A stretch of DNA of 64,000 nucleotides from Sphingobium chungbukense (GCF_001005725.1 NZ_LBIC01000014.1:1-64000); one strand, 5' to 3'. Counted from the first letter of the stretch, positions 16,421 through 25,145 are shown. Made by a program: numbers and translations. Notes: a model not told the origin generated them from the letters alone.

Positions 16421-17350
16421 TTAGGCAGGCCTTGCCTTGCCTTGCGCCTGGTCGAGTTCCCGGCGAACCGCAAAGTGGTCGTCATAGTTCTCGGGCTTCA
16501 GGGCGAAGGCTTTCTGGCGCGGGATGCGGTTGGCGTTGATTTCATCGTACTTGAGGTAATAGGCCTTGTGCATCCGGTAGAACGGGATTTCAGGCCAGAG
16601 GTGGTGGATCAGGTGGTAATTCTGATAAACCAGCAGCGGGTTGAGCAACCATTCCCAGCCGAACCGCATGGTTGTCGCCATGTAAGGGTCTTCGTCTTGC
16701 GCGATGATCGCGGGATGATGTGGCAGGATGACGAAGACGATGGCGATGATGAACAGCGTGATCCGTGACGGCACGAACCACAGCATGAACAGTTCCCAGC
16801 CGAAGCCGAAGTAAATTGCCGCAACGAACAGCAGCGCGAGGAGCGAATAGAAGACAAGCAGTTCGGTGCCATGTTTCTTGCGCACGTTCTGACCATATTT
16901 GACGAAATACCAGATGTAGGCACCATCGAAGAAGGTCCAGCGGAATGGAACCTGCCACCAGGGCGATTCATGCTCGAACCGGTCGGGGTCTTTGGGTCCA
17001 TTGGTATGCGTGTGGTGCTTGTTGTGGACCCAGCGGAGCAGGACCATCGGGGCATAGGGAAAGAGGAAGAACAAGCCGATCGCGCCGATCGATTCGTTGA
17101 TCCAGCCAACGCTCGACAGCGACTTGTGCGAGGCGTCGTGGATCACGCTGAAAAGCAGATAGGTGACGAGGCCGTTTGAGATCGCACCGACCCAAAGCGG
17201 AAGCATAGCGTTCAGCGCCAGGTACCAGGTCGTTGCGATCCCTGCCATGGAAACGACAAACAAGAGAGCTGTCGGCAGGGCGAGAACGGGCGCCTTTCGC
17301 AACTCTTCGAAATGCTCTTCGGACGATCTGGGAAACGCGATTGCAGCCAT
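16421..17350 (-). CDS. Membrane fatty-acid-desaturase-family protein
   Basis: This 309-residue integral membrane di-iron protein has the three histidine boxes HDASH, HNKHHTHTN and YHLIHH among about four membrane helices. The family includes fatty acid desaturases and hydroxylases of alkyl chains or carotenoids. GGAAAG lies before ATG 17350. It opens a minus operon with the luciferase-type monooxygenase. An IS5 element sits 222 bp upstream with its transposase pointing at this gene, so expression may be altered. Confidence 0.85.
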   Translation of the reverse strand: MAAIAFPRSSEEHFEELRKAPVLALPTALLFVVSMAGIATTWYLALNAMLPLWVGAISNGLVTYLLFSVIHDASHKSLSSVGWINESIGAIGLFFLFPYAPMVLLRWVHNKHHTHTNGPKDPDRFEHESPWWQVPFRWTFFDGAYIWYFVKYGQNVRKKHGTELLVFYSLLALLFVAAIYFGFGWELFMLWFVPSRITLFIIAIVFVILPHHPAIIAQDEDPYMATTMRFGWEWLLNPLLVYQNYHLIHHLWPEIPFYRMHKAYYLKYDEINANRIPRQKAFALKPENYDDHFAVRRELDQAQGKARPA

Positions 17351-17439
17351 TACCCGACTTCCTTTCCTCTCACTGGTTTTTAAGCGCCTGGTTGGGTTGA
17401 CGCTCGGCCTCTTTGTCGCAATTGACTCAGATCATCCCC

Positions 17440-17455
17440 TTGCACGCGTTTGCAC
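17440..17455. promoter_or_regulatory. Phased TTGCAC direct repeat in divergent promoter region
   Basis: TTGCAC at 17440-17445 repeats at 17450-17455, exactly 10 bp apart. Related elements follow downstream (TATGCAA near 17480 and AATGCAA near 17497). It lies between the desaturase start and the original start codon of the interrupted IclR gene, where autoregulation sites are common. The TTGCA core recurs in other control regions of this window. Confidence 0.35.
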
Positions 17456-17544
17456 CTTACACTATTCGTTGGACAATATGCAACTCCTTTCCCATAATGC
17501 AAGGGGCTTTGGGGCCGGGGAGTGGCTGGTGAAGGGGAATACCG

Positions 17545-17572
17545 ATGAACGCACGCAAGGCTAGCCAGCTTA
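17545..17572 (+). pseudogene. Severed 5' end of the IclR-type regulator gene
   Basis: ATG 17545 follows GAAGGGG at ribosome-site spacing and encodes MNARKASQL plus the first base of codon 10, where the IS5 element begins. Removing the element and one TTA copy joins this frame exactly to the regulator frame at 18529, giving a 283-residue IclR protein. This is therefore the native start and translation signal of the regulator, now separated from its body. Confidence 0.8.
17570..17572. repeat. Left copy of TTA target-site duplication
   Basis: TTA at 17570-17572 matches TTA at 18526-18528 on the other side of the element. A TNA duplication is what this group of IS5-family elements produces, so it supports a simple, fairly recent insertion. 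Confidence 0.8.
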
Positions 17573-18525
17573 GAGTCGGATTCGAAACTATTTGGCGGTC
17601 TGACAAGCCCTTGCGGCACGGCGGATGAATGCTTGCACTGACGCTGCGAAGAGCCAGGCAGTAGCGGAGGCGATGGTCTGCTCAAAGTCTTTGGCCAGTC
17701 GGCGATTACGGTTGAGCCAGGCAATGGTGCGTTCAACCACCCATCGACGCGGTAAGACTTCAAAGCCCTTGGCGGCGTCCGATCGCTTGATGATCGCGAT
17801 TGTCCATTTGCCGAGCGGCTGCAATGCGTCTTTGAGTTTCTGGCCCGCATAGCCGCCGTCGGCGAAGACATGTCGTAGCCAGGGGAAGCGCTTGATGACC
17901 CCGCCGAGAACCATTGGCGCGCCGTCTCGGTCCTGGATATCAGCAGTGTGAATGACGGCATGGACCAGATTGCCTTCGGTATCGGTCAGGATATGGCGCT
18001 TTCGTCCCTTGATCTTCTTGCCTGCATCATAACCACTGGGACCGCCCGCTTCTGTGGTTTTCACGCTCTGGCTGTCGACCACCCCAGCACTGGGCGAAGC
18101 TTCACGACCTTGAGCCTCTCGGACCAGCATAAGCAATCCATGGTTGATTGCCTGCCAGAGCCCATTGTCGCGCCAGAGGTAGAACCACCGCCGCACTGTC
18201 GAGACCGGGGGGAAACACGGCGGCAACATCCGCCACGGCAAACCGCCGCGTAGCAAATAGAAAATCGCTTCAACAATCCGGCGCATCTTCCACTTGCGTG
18301 GCCGCCCGGTCGGCGCGCGAGGAGGGAGAAGAGGCTCGAACAGCGCCCACTCGGCGTCGGTTAAATCTGTTGGCAAAGACAGCCCGCTTCGCGCATGTAG
18401 CGCGCGAGTGGTATCGGTCCACATCGTTGATCCTTGGTAGTTTCGCAAAAACCCCTGAATCAGCGACAGGCCCAGCCGTCAAGCTAACCTGCTGATACCA
18501 CTCAACTTAGTTTCGGATCGGACAC
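17573..18525 (-). mobile_element. Complete IS5-family insertion sequence with target duplication
   Basis: This 953-bp element has imperfect inverted ends: left GAGTCGGATTCGAAACT, right (read inward) GTGTCCGATCCGAAACT, 14 of 17 matching. The flanks carry a TTA duplication. It contains one complete transposase on the minus strand. It interrupts the IclR-type gene in codon 10. Ends and protein resemble the element at 1373-2302 but are clearly not identical. Confidence 0.92.
17588..18424 (-). CDS. IS5-family transposase
   Basis: This 278-residue DDE transposase has VVDSQSVKTTE, the VFADGGYAGQKL block and RRWVVERTIAWLNRNRR. ATG 18424 with AAGGA upstream is preferred over a TTG 24 nt earlier, and gives the same length as the transposase at 1393-2229. 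The frame looks functional. It is transcribed towards the desaturase operon. Confidence 0.93.
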   Translation of the reverse strand: MWTDTTRALHARSGLSLPTDLTDAEWALFEPLLPPRAPTGRPRKWKMRRIVEAIFYLLRGGLPWRMLPPCFPPVSTVRRWFYLWRDNGLWQAINHGLLMLVREAQGREASPSAGVVDSQSVKTTEAGGPSGYDAGKKIKGRKRHILTDTEGNLVHAVIHTADIQDRDGAPMVLGGVIKRFPWLRHVFADGGYAGQKLKDALQPLGKWTIAIIKRSDAAKGFEVLPRRWVVERTIAWLNRNRRLAKDFEQTIASATAWLFAASVQAFIRRAARACQTAK

Positions 18526-18528
18526 TTA
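18526..18528. repeat. Right copy of TTA target-site duplication
   Basis: Partner of the TTA at 17570-17572, lying directly outside the right inverted repeat. Confidence 0.8.
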
Positions 18529-18569
18529 CAGCTAAAGGTGATGAAATCGAACATCAGGCTAACGAGCGC

Positions 18570-19352
18570 TTGCCTCCCGAAGATTTGAGCGCGAATGATT
18601 CGCCGCGCAAGGCTATCCAGTCCGTGGAAATTGGTGTTCGCGTCCTCAGGGCCTTGATGGATTGCCCAAGGGATGGCGCACATCTGCGTGAAGTTGCCGA
18701 GAAATCGGGTCTGTCACGCAGCCAGGCACACCGTTACCTGCTGGCTTTTGTCAATACAGGCGTGGTCGAGCAGAATGTCCAGAATGGCCGCTATGCACTA
18801 GGTGAGTTTTCAGTTCGTATTGGCATGGCCGCGCTGGCGCGGGTGGAGCCGGTACGGATCGCTGGCGATAATCTGGCGAGCGTGCTGGAAGAACTGCAAA
18901 CGACAGGGTTGCTGGCGGTCTGGGGTAATTACGGGCCATCGGTGATTCGCTGGATCGATGGCGGTCTGCCCCTGTTTACCAGTTTGCACGTCGGCTCTGT
19001 TTTGCCATTGCAGGCTTCGTCGACTGGCATCCTGTATTTGACCCATTGTTCACGAACTTTGACCCAGCCCGTCATCGAGCAAGAGCGCGCCAGCGGGCTG
19101 GTGGTTTCCGACGACGAACTGGAAAGGCAGATAGTCCAAGCGCGCGAGCTGGGATACGCGACCACACAGGGTACGGTTGTGCCTGGTCTCTCTGCCTTGA
19201 GTGTACCTGTGTTTGATTCCGCGAACAGGCTTGTTGCGACGATGAGCGTTCTCTCGCGAGTTCAGGACAAGCATTTTTATTCGAAGACGAAGATCGAAAA
19301 GATCCTTTCGGCGGCCATAGCAGCGAGTCGTGCGATCGGCTGGCAAGGATAG
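18570..19352 (+). CDS. IclR-family regulator, 5' end cut off by an IS5 element
   Basis: The frame encodes an IclR-type regulator: winged helix-turn-helix near the N-terminus (SVEIGVRVLRAL, LSRSQAHRYLLAF) and a C-terminal ligand-binding domain (SALSVPVFDSANRLVATM). The reading frame continues upstream to 18529 and, across the IS5 insertion, to the original ATG 17545. The only in-frame restart before the DNA-binding domain is TTG 18570, with no clear ribosome site, so the protein may be absent or poorly made. It is the only substantial regulator gene seen in the window and probably controlled nearby catabolic promoters. Confidence 0.85.
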   Translation: MPPEDLSANDSPRKAIQSVEIGVRVLRALMDCPRDGAHLREVAEKSGLSRSQAHRYLLAFVNTGVVEQNVQNGRYALGEFSVRIGMAALARVEPVRIAGDNLASVLEELQTTGLLAVWGNYGPSVIRWIDGGLPLFTSLHVGSVLPLQASSTGILYLTHCSRTLTQPVIEQERASGLVVSDDELERQIVQARELGYATTQGTVVPGLSALSVPVFDSANRLVATMSVLSRVQDKHFYSKTKIEKILSAAIAASRAIGWQG

Positions 19353-19452
19353 CTCCTGCGGCTTTACATCAGAAGTGGACGGGCCTCCATATTGGTGGAC
19401 CGGCTTCATGGCGGGGGCGCTGCCAGGCCCGACCATCCGGAAGGTATGAACG

Positions 19453-20685
19453 TTGTCGCTGTCCGATAAAGAGCCAATCGGCAAACGGGAGTTCATCGCC
19501 ATGATGGCGATGATCCAGGCATTGCAGTCACTTGGGTTTACAACGTTGCTTCCGGCTTTGGGTGCCATGGCAACCGATCTGGGAGCAAGCGGTTCAAACC
19601 AGCGGCAATGGGTCATCGGCACCTTCCTGATCTGCTCGGGCCTGTTTTCGCTCGTCCCGGGGACGATCTCCGACCGGCTTGGGAGGAGGCCGGTCCTGCT
19701 GGTTTGCATGGTTCTGTTCGCCCTGATCAATCTGCTTTGTGCTTTCGTGGCTGACTTTTCGGTCCTGCTGGCGGCCCGCGCGCTGCTTGGCTGTGCCTCT
19801 TCCGCCCTGACCGTCCTTCCTCTGGCGATCGTTCGCGACCGCTATCAGGGCGAAGACATGGCCAAGCTGCAGGCCTTTGTCGCGATGCTGTTTATGGCAG
19901 TCCCGACCCTCGCCCCAAGTTTGGGTTATGTGATCTTTACAGCGCTCGGCTGGCGTGCCGTCTTCATCGTCATCGGGGTGCTGTCGATGGGAGTGTCAGC
20001 TTGGTATTTCTTCCGCATGGAAGAAACGCTGCCGCTTTCCCGGCGGCAGTCTCATGGTGCGAGTGAATTGTTCGGCAACATCCGCCTCGTTCTGACAAAT
20101 CGCCGGTCGATCGGTTACGTCATTGGCATGGCCCTGATTTTCGGCGCTCACTTCGGCTTCATCAACAGCTCGCAGCAATTGATCGGCGAACATTTCGGGG
20201 CCGGTGGGGCCTATTCGGTAATCTTTGGCTTGATGGCGGGCTCGATGATGCTGGCCAGCATTGCCAATTCCGCTATCGTACACCGTTTCGGCATCCGAGG
20301 GATCGGCCATGCCGCCATCCTGTGCCATTTCCTTGTGTCGATCGGCCAGATCTATGTGGCATCCCGACCGGGCGAAACCCTGCTTCAGTTCGTGCTTCTG
20401 ACATCCGCGAACATGTGCTTGCTGATCACGGTCTTCATCAATTTCACTGCGATTTCCCTGCAGCCATTCGGCAAGGTGGCCGGGGCCGCGGCCTCTGTTC
20501 AGACGTTCTTCCGTTTGGTGCTTGGCGCGGGGCTGGGCGCACTGATCGGGCAGGCCTACAATGGTTCCCCGCTGCCTCTGGCCTATTCGTTCTTCGGGGT
20601 GGCGAGCGTGACCATCGTGCTTGTACTGTTCAGCGAAGGCTGGCGATTGTTCGGGGGACCTATACCGGTTCAGGCTGCGAACTGA
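19453..20685 (+). CDS. MFS transporter, Bcr/CflA-like
   Basis: This 410-residue protein has about 12 membrane segments and the MFS motif DRLGRRPVLL after helix 2. The opening pattern and LAIVRDRYQGEDMAKLQAF resemble the Bcr/CflA drug-efflux subfamily. TTG 19453 follows GGAAGG at good spacing; a nearby ATG (19446) opens only a short frame. It may export toxic aromatic intermediates. It converges on the CoA-transferase gene with a 9-nt gap. Confidence 0.85.
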   Translation: MSLSDKEPIGKREFIAMMAMIQALQSLGFTTLLPALGAMATDLGASGSNQRQWVIGTFLICSGLFSLVPGTISDRLGRRPVLLVCMVLFALINLLCAFVADFSVLLAARALLGCASSALTVLPLAIVRDRYQGEDMAKLQAFVAMLFMAVPTLAPSLGYVIFTALGWRAVFIVIGVLSMGVSAWYFFRMEETLPLSRRQSHGASELFGNIRLVLTNRRSIGYVIGMALIFGAHFGFINSSQQLIGEHFGAGGAYSVIFGLMAGSMMLASIANSAIVHRFGIRGIGHAAILCHFLVSIGQIYVASRPGETLLQFVLLTSANMCLLITVFINFTAISLQPFGKVAGAAASVQTFFRLVLGAGLGALIGQAYNGSPLPLAYSFFGVASVTIVLVLFSEGWRLFGGPIPVQAAN

Positions 20686-20694
20686 CTGCGCCGC

Positions 20695-21861
20695 CTATTC
20701 GTCTCCGACCGACTCGGGACTTCCCGGCGCGGCCAGATCCGAAACCATTCGCACCCCGTCGATCACGATCGGGCTGGCGACGCCTTTGCGCCCTCCGGCC
20801 ATTGCGGCGAGGCCCCTGGCGATGACCTGTGGATCGGCGAACACTTCGTCGAGTTCGTTGATTGGTCCGGCTGGCACGCCAACCTCTTCAAGCGCGTCGA
20901 ACAGCGCTTGTCGGTTCCACTGGGCCGTGCGCCCCTCGACCGTTGTGACCAGTTCCGCCCGGTTCGAGAGACGGGCAGGATTTGTGGCGAAGCGTGGGTC
21001 TTCATGCAGTGAACACCGCAAAACGCGGCACAAGCTGGCGAACTGGCCGTCGTTGCCGGCCGCAATCACCAAGGGCCCGTCAAGCGTGGGGAAGGCTTGA
21101 TAGGGTGCCAGATTGGCGTGACCGTTGCCGAACCGGCGCGGCACATTACCCGATGTCATCCAGTTCATCGCCTGATTGGCCATGACAGTCACCTGGGTGT
21201 CGAGCAGTGCCATGTCGATGTGGGCGCCGCTGCCGGTGCGGTCCCGGCGGTTGAGCGAAGCGAGGATCGCCACCGTGCTGTACATGCCCGTGAACAGATC
21301 GGCCACGGCGATGCCCGCCTTCTGCGGTTCGCCATCGGGTTCGCCGGTCATCGACATCATGCCGCCCATGGCCTGGGCGATGAAATCGTAGCCTGCGCGG
21401 TGGGCGTATGGCCCGGTTTGTCCGAACCCTGTGATCGAGCAGGTGATCAGGCGCGGATTCAGTGCGGAAAGCGCGGCATGGTCAAGCCCGTACTTCGACA
21501 GCCCGCCGACCTTGTAGTTCTCGATCACGATATCTGCGCCGCTTGCCAGATCGCGAATGATGGCCTGGCCCTCCGCGCTGGCGATGTCGATTGCGAAAGA
21601 CCGCTTGCCGCGATTGGTCGAATGGAAATAAGCCGCTCCCAAATTGGTGCCATCTTCTGCTGTCACGAACGGCGGCCCCCAATGCCGCGTATCGTCTCCT
21701 ACGCGGGGCCGTTCGATCTTGATCACTTCGGCGCCAAGGTCCGCCAGCAGCTGTCCGCACCATGGGCCAGCCAGGATGCGGGCTAATTCAAGCACCCGGA
21801 CGCCATCAAGCGGTTTGACCGGGTCACTGGAACGAGGCGTCTGCCAAGCCGGTTTTGCCAT
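20695..21861 (-). CDS. Class III CoA-transferase (CaiB/BaiF)
   Basis: This 388-residue protein has the family start LDGVRVLELARILAGPWCGQLLADLGAEVIK, the catalytic Asp region (AVADLFTGMYS) and GNGHANLAPYQAF. Family members move CoA between carboxylic acids. ATG 21861 lies 4 nt past the aldolase stop and has GAGG just upstream, suggesting coupling. With HpaI- and HpaH-like genes it forms a three-gene minus operon, so it may activate an acid released by the aldolase. Confidence 0.9.
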   Translation of the reverse strand: MAKPAWQTPRSSDPVKPLDGVRVLELARILAGPWCGQLLADLGAEVIKIERPRVGDDTRHWGPPFVTAEDGTNLGAAYFHSTNRGKRSFAIDIASAEGQAIIRDLASGADIVIENYKVGGLSKYGLDHAALSALNPRLITCSITGFGQTGPYAHRAGYDFIAQAMGGMMSMTGEPDGEPQKAGIAVADLFTGMYSTVAILASLNRRDRTGSGAHIDMALLDTQVTVMANQAMNWMTSGNVPRRFGNGHANLAPYQAFPTLDGPLVIAAGNDGQFASLCRVLRCSLHEDPRFATNPARLSNRAELVTTVEGRTAQWNRQALFDALEEVGVPAGPINELDEVFADPQVIARGLAAMAGGRKGVASPIVIDGVRMVSDLAAPGSPESVGDE

Positions 21862-21865
21862 AGCC

Positions 21866-22654
21866 TCAGTTGCCGCCCTGTGCCGCGATACGCTCACGCC
21901 AGACCCGGAGTCCGTCGCCCGCGCCCTTGGCCATCGTGAAGCTGTCGATCCCGTTGGCGATGAAGCGGGCACCGCCATCGAGGAACTGCTGGACGAGGCG
22001 TTCGTCGCGCGAAAGGATCCCGGCCGGTTTGCCGGTTGAGACGATCCGCGCCAGTGCTTCGCCGGTCAGCTTGAACAGGGCATCGAAATTGATTGCGCCC
22101 AGCAAACCTTCGGTCGCGGCCAGGTCCGCAGGTCCAAGGAACAGCGCGTCGATTCCGTCCACTGCGGCGATCGCCTCAATGTTGTCGACGGCGGTCGCGG
22201 TCTCGATCTGGGCGATGATGCAAACCTGCGCATTGGCTTCTGCGACATAGGCAGGATAGCCACCCCAGCGCGCGGCACGGGCGCCGCCGAGGCCGCGTTC
22301 GCCTGCAGGCGGATAGCGGGACGCAGTTACGATGGCCTGGGCCTGTTCGGCGGTCTCGACCATCGGAACCATCAGAGTCTGCGCTCCAAGATCGAGAACC
22401 TGCTTGATCGCTACCGGATCGTGGCCGGCAATCCGGACGATCGCCGAACACGGCGGCGTCGCCTCGACCGCACGCAGCTGCGCGACGATGCCGGGCAGGG
22501 TTTGCGGGCCATGTTCGCCATCGATCAGCAGCCAGTCATAGCCATGGCCCGCGCAGATTTCGGCAATGTCTGGATGGGCCAGGGCCAACCAGAAGCCAAG
22601 CTGGACCGGACCTTCGCGCAAGGCCGCCTTGAAGCGGTTGACCGGTGTCTGCAT
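21866..22654 (-). CDS. hpaI: HpaI/HpcH-family class II pyruvate aldolase
   Basis: This 262-residue protein has the HpaI signatures LLIDGEHGPQ, IVRIAGHDPVAIKQ, the metal site ending in QIET, and LGPADLAAT. It cleaves 4-hydroxy-2-oxo acids to pyruvate and an aldehyde using a divalent metal. It follows the hydratase gene by 9 nt, the same order of activities as the homoprotocatechuate lower pathway. No homoprotocatechuate dioxygenase is present, so the true substrate may differ. Confidence 0.9.
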   Translation of the reverse strand: MQTPVNRFKAALREGPVQLGFWLALAHPDIAEICAGHGYDWLLIDGEHGPQTLPGIVAQLRAVEATPPCSAIVRIAGHDPVAIKQVLDLGAQTLMVPMVETAEQAQAIVTASRYPPAGERGLGGARAARWGGYPAYVAEANAQVCIIAQIETATAVDNIEAIAAVDGIDALFLGPADLAATEGLLGAINFDALFKLTGEALARIVSTGKPAGILSRDERLVQQFLDGGARFIANGIDSFTMAKGAGDGLRVWRERIAAQGGN

Positions 22655-22663
22655 TTTCGCCCC

Positions 22664-23479
22664 TTAAACGAACCGGAACCCGATTGAACCAAACTCGCCA
22701 AAATCGGCGTTGAAGACATCGCCCGGCGCCGCTTCGACCGGGCGCGTGAACGATCCGCCAAGCACGACTTCTCCGGCTTCGAGCCCTTGCCCCCAAGGCG
22801 CGAGCCGCCGTACCAGCCAGGCGACGCCGTTGGCGGGGTGGTTAAGCACCCCTGCCGCAAGGCCGGTTTCCTCGATCACCCCGTTGCGGCTGAGCAGGGC
22901 GCCGATGCGGCGCAGATCGAGCCCGTCGGGTTTCGCCGGCAGACCGCCGACGATGATTCCGGCATTGGCGGCATTGTCGCTGATCGTATCCAGGACCTTG
23001 CGCGCCACTCCGGTTTCGGCATCCTTGGGATGCACCCGGGTGTCTATGATCTCGATTGCCGGAGCCACATAGTCGGTGGCGCTCAGGACGTCGAAAATCG
23101 TCGTCTGTGCTCCTTCCAGGCGGCGCCCGAGCACAAAGGCCAGTTCGACCTCGACCTTGGGCGTGATGAACCGGGCGGTCGGCACGTCGCTGCCCTGTTC
23201 GAACACCATGTCATCCAGCAAGGTGCCGTAATCGGGTTCGGTGATTCCGGCTGCCTGCTGCATCGCGCGCGAGGTCAGGCCGATCTTGTGACCAAAGACG
23301 GCCCGGCCGCGCTCTCGCTTGAGATCGACCCAGGCCTGGTTGATGCGGTAGGCATCCTCGATCTGCATGCCTGGATAGCGCACGGAGAACGGCCGGATCC
23401 GTTCGCGGGTCTGCTCGGCATGGTCGAGTTCCTGCGCCAATTGCGCGACCAGTCGATCGTCGAATGTCTCGCCTGTCAT
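22664..23479 (-). CDS. hpaH: 2-oxo-alkenoate hydratase, HpaH/HpcG-like
   Basis: This 271-residue fumarylacetoacetase-fold hydratase shows [23 protein letters not shown], the metal-site stretch [12 protein letters not shown] and PAIEIIDTR. It hydrates 2-hydroxy-alka-2,4-dienoates to 4-hydroxy-2-oxo acids for the aldolase that follows. Start ATG 23479 was chosen; 13 extra upstream codons do not look conserved. It is divergent from a meta-cleavage hydrolase, which would supply its substrate. Confidence 0.9.
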   Translation of the reverse strand: MTGETFDDRLVAQLAQELDHAEQTRERIRPFSVRYPGMQIEDAYRINQAWVDLKRERGRAVFGHKIGLTSRAMQQAAGITEPDYGTLLDDMVFEQGSDVPTARFITPKVEVELAFVLGRRLEGAQTTIFDVLSATDYVAPAIEIIDTRVHPKDAETGVARKVLDTISDNAANAGIIVGGLPAKPDGLDLRRIGALLSRNGVIEETGLAAGVLNHPANGVAWLVRRLAPWGQGLEAGEVVLGGSFTRPVEAAPGDVFNADFGEFGSIGFRFV

Positions 23480-23515
23480 GTGTCCTGCTCCCAATGCGCA
23501 ACACTTGGGAAAACT

Positions 23516-23527
23516 CATTGCACAATG
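23516..23527. promoter_or_regulatory. Candidate operator in hydratase/hydrolase divergent promoter
   Basis: CATTGCACAATG is a perfect 12-nt palindrome between divergent starts at 23479 (minus) and 23619 (plus). Read on the minus strand it shares the 11-mer CATTGTGCAAT with the site at 54028-54038. Confidence 0.45.
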
Positions 23528-23618
23528 TCAAACGATATCTTAGGCTCCGGCAAAATTGACTGTGAACTCCGGCAAGGAGTCGCGCGAATATATCGTCAGG
23601 ATCACATGGGAGAATGTC

Positions 23619-24479
23619 ATGGCTGCTGAAGGGGTTATCAGGGAAGAAAAGATCACGGGCCGCGGCTTGACCTCGCACACCCTCTTGGCGGGCGATCCGT
23701 CCAAGCCGGCAATTCTGCTGCTTCACGGTGCGGGTCCGGGCGCACATGCCGCATCCAACTGGTATCACCTGATGCCGGACCTCGCCGAAAACTTCTTCGT
23801 GATCGCGCCCGACCTGATCGGTTTCGGCCAGTCGGTGATTCCCGATCCGTGGCCTGACAGCGTGATGGGCTGGATCGGCACCCGGGTCGACCAGTGCTTT
23901 GGCCTGCTTGAGGCGCTCGGTGTGAAGAAGGCCCACGTTGTAGGCAATTCGATGGGCGGCGCGCTGACCCTGCAAATGATGAGCGAGGAGCCCGACACAA
24001 TCGACAAGGTGGTGCTGATGGGTTCGATCGGAGCCCCCGGCCCGCGCACCCCGGAACTGATCCGCCTGCTCTCGTTCTATTCCGACCCACGATATGCCCG
24101 CTATCGCCAGGTGATGCACAGCTTCGCCTACGATGCCGAGAAGTTCGAAGGCATGGAGGAAATCGTCGAGAACCGTTACAAGATCGCCACCGATCCGGGA
24201 ATCATGAAGACCGCGGTCAAGATGATCGATTCGATGAAGAACGGCATTGAGACGCTCAACATGCCGCCCGAACTGCTGGGCAAAATGCCGCACGAAGTGC
24301 TGATCTTCCATGGCCGTCAGGACCGGGTGGTGCCGCTCGACACCAGCCTATACCTGATCCAGCATCTCAAGCATGCCGAACTGTACGTTCTCGACCGTTC
24401 GGGCCACTGGTCGCAGCTGGAACGGTGGGATGTCATGCGTCCGATGATGGAAATCCATTTCGGCGCCCGCACGTTCTAG
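23619..24479 (+). CDS. Meta-cleavage product hydrolase (BphD/HsaD-like)
   Basis: This 286-residue alpha/beta hydrolase has oxyanion loop LLHGAGPGAHAASNW, nucleophile GNSMGG, the Asp region GRQDRVVPL and catalytic His in SGHWSQLE. These are C-C hydrolases that split ring-fission products into a 2-hydroxydienoate and an acid. ATG 23619 follows GGGAGA. It likely works with the divergent hydratase and aldolase. No extradiol dioxygenase gene adjoins it; the nearest is at 53 kb. Confidence 0.88.
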   Translation: MAAEGVIREEKITGRGLTSHTLLAGDPSKPAILLLHGAGPGAHAASNWYHLMPDLAENFFVIAPDLIGFGQSVIPDPWPDSVMGWIGTRVDQCFGLLEALGVKKAHVVGNSMGGALTLQMMSEEPDTIDKVVLMGSIGAPGPRTPELIRLLSFYSDPRYARYRQVMHSFAYDAEKFEGMEEIVENRYKIATDPGIMKTAVKMIDSMKNGIETLNMPPELLGKMPHEVLIFHGRQDRVVPLDTSLYLIQHLKHAELYVLDRSGHWSQLERWDVMRPMMEIHFGARTF

Positions 24480-24496
24480 GCGGTTGGCCTCGTTGC

Positions 24497-25102
24497 ATGT
24501 CTGGTCAGCATTTTCACCAAGGTCCGCGATTGGGTACTTCGGCACGGTCGGACCAAGGCCCGGCCGTGCCGCCAGTGGGTGATGAAGCTTCAATTCAGGT
24601 GGAGCAGCACGCGGCGGCGTTATGGGACTATTCCTTACACATTTATGCCAAGCCGGGCGTGGCAGCTTCCTGCCTTGCCTTGCAGGATCAGCATGGGTGT
24701 GACGTCAACACGGTGTTGCTTTGCCTTTGGTTGGCAGGGGCGCGTTGCACCATTCTCGCTGTTTCGGACATCGAGGCCGCGCAGCACTCGGCAGCAACTG
24801 CGAATGAACGCTTCGTGCAACCGGTCCGTTCGGTGCGGCGCTGGATGAAGCAGTGGTGCCAATGTACGCCTGAGTCGGAAATTAACGCCGCAGCCTATGC
24901 GGCGCTGAAGACGGCAGAGTTGCATGGTGAACGTCTGGTCCAGTCCCAAATGCTCGCTGGGCTGGACCTGGACCAGTTGACCCGTGCCGAGTCGTCCGAA
25001 GCAGCAGTCCAGGCAAGCTTTGCCAACTATTGTACCTTGGCGAGCACATCTGGCGGAGTGGCAGAGGAACTGGGTGAGCTTGTTGCCAGAGCCTGGCATT
25101 GA
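24497..25102 (+). CDS. DUF2390 (TIGR02444-type) protein
   Basis: This protein of about 201 residues contains ALWDYSLHIYAKPGVAASC, LALQDQHGCDVN, LLCLWLA and a VRSVRRWMK helix, the pattern of the TIGR02444/DUF2390 family of unknown function. ATG 24497 is weakly supported; the conserved part begins about 40 residues in. It precedes the beta-oxidation genes on the same strand, 43 nt before the next start, and may simply be co-transcribed. Confidence 0.7.
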   Translation: MSGQHFHQGPRLGTSARSDQGPAVPPVGDEASIQVEQHAAALWDYSLHIYAKPGVAASCLALQDQHGCDVNTVLLCLWLAGARCTILAVSDIEAAQHSAATANERFVQPVRSVRRWMKQWCQCTPESEINAAAYAALKTAELHGERLVQSQMLAGLDLDQLTRAESSEAAVQASFANYCTLASTSGGVAEELGELVARAWH

Positions 25103-25145
25103 GCCAGTCCTGCCTGTCGGGCTAATTGCATTTGAGGAACGGGAT

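Noticed and set aside
1373-18525. A defined composite transposon
   Set aside because: The two IS5 elements differ in ends and protein sequence and no outer target duplication spans the block, so mobility as one unit is not shown.
23211-24311. A 366-codon minus-strand frame
   Set aside because: Antisense to the meta-cleavage hydrolase and running into the hydratase; its only familiar pieces come from a frame-shifted copy of the hydratase.
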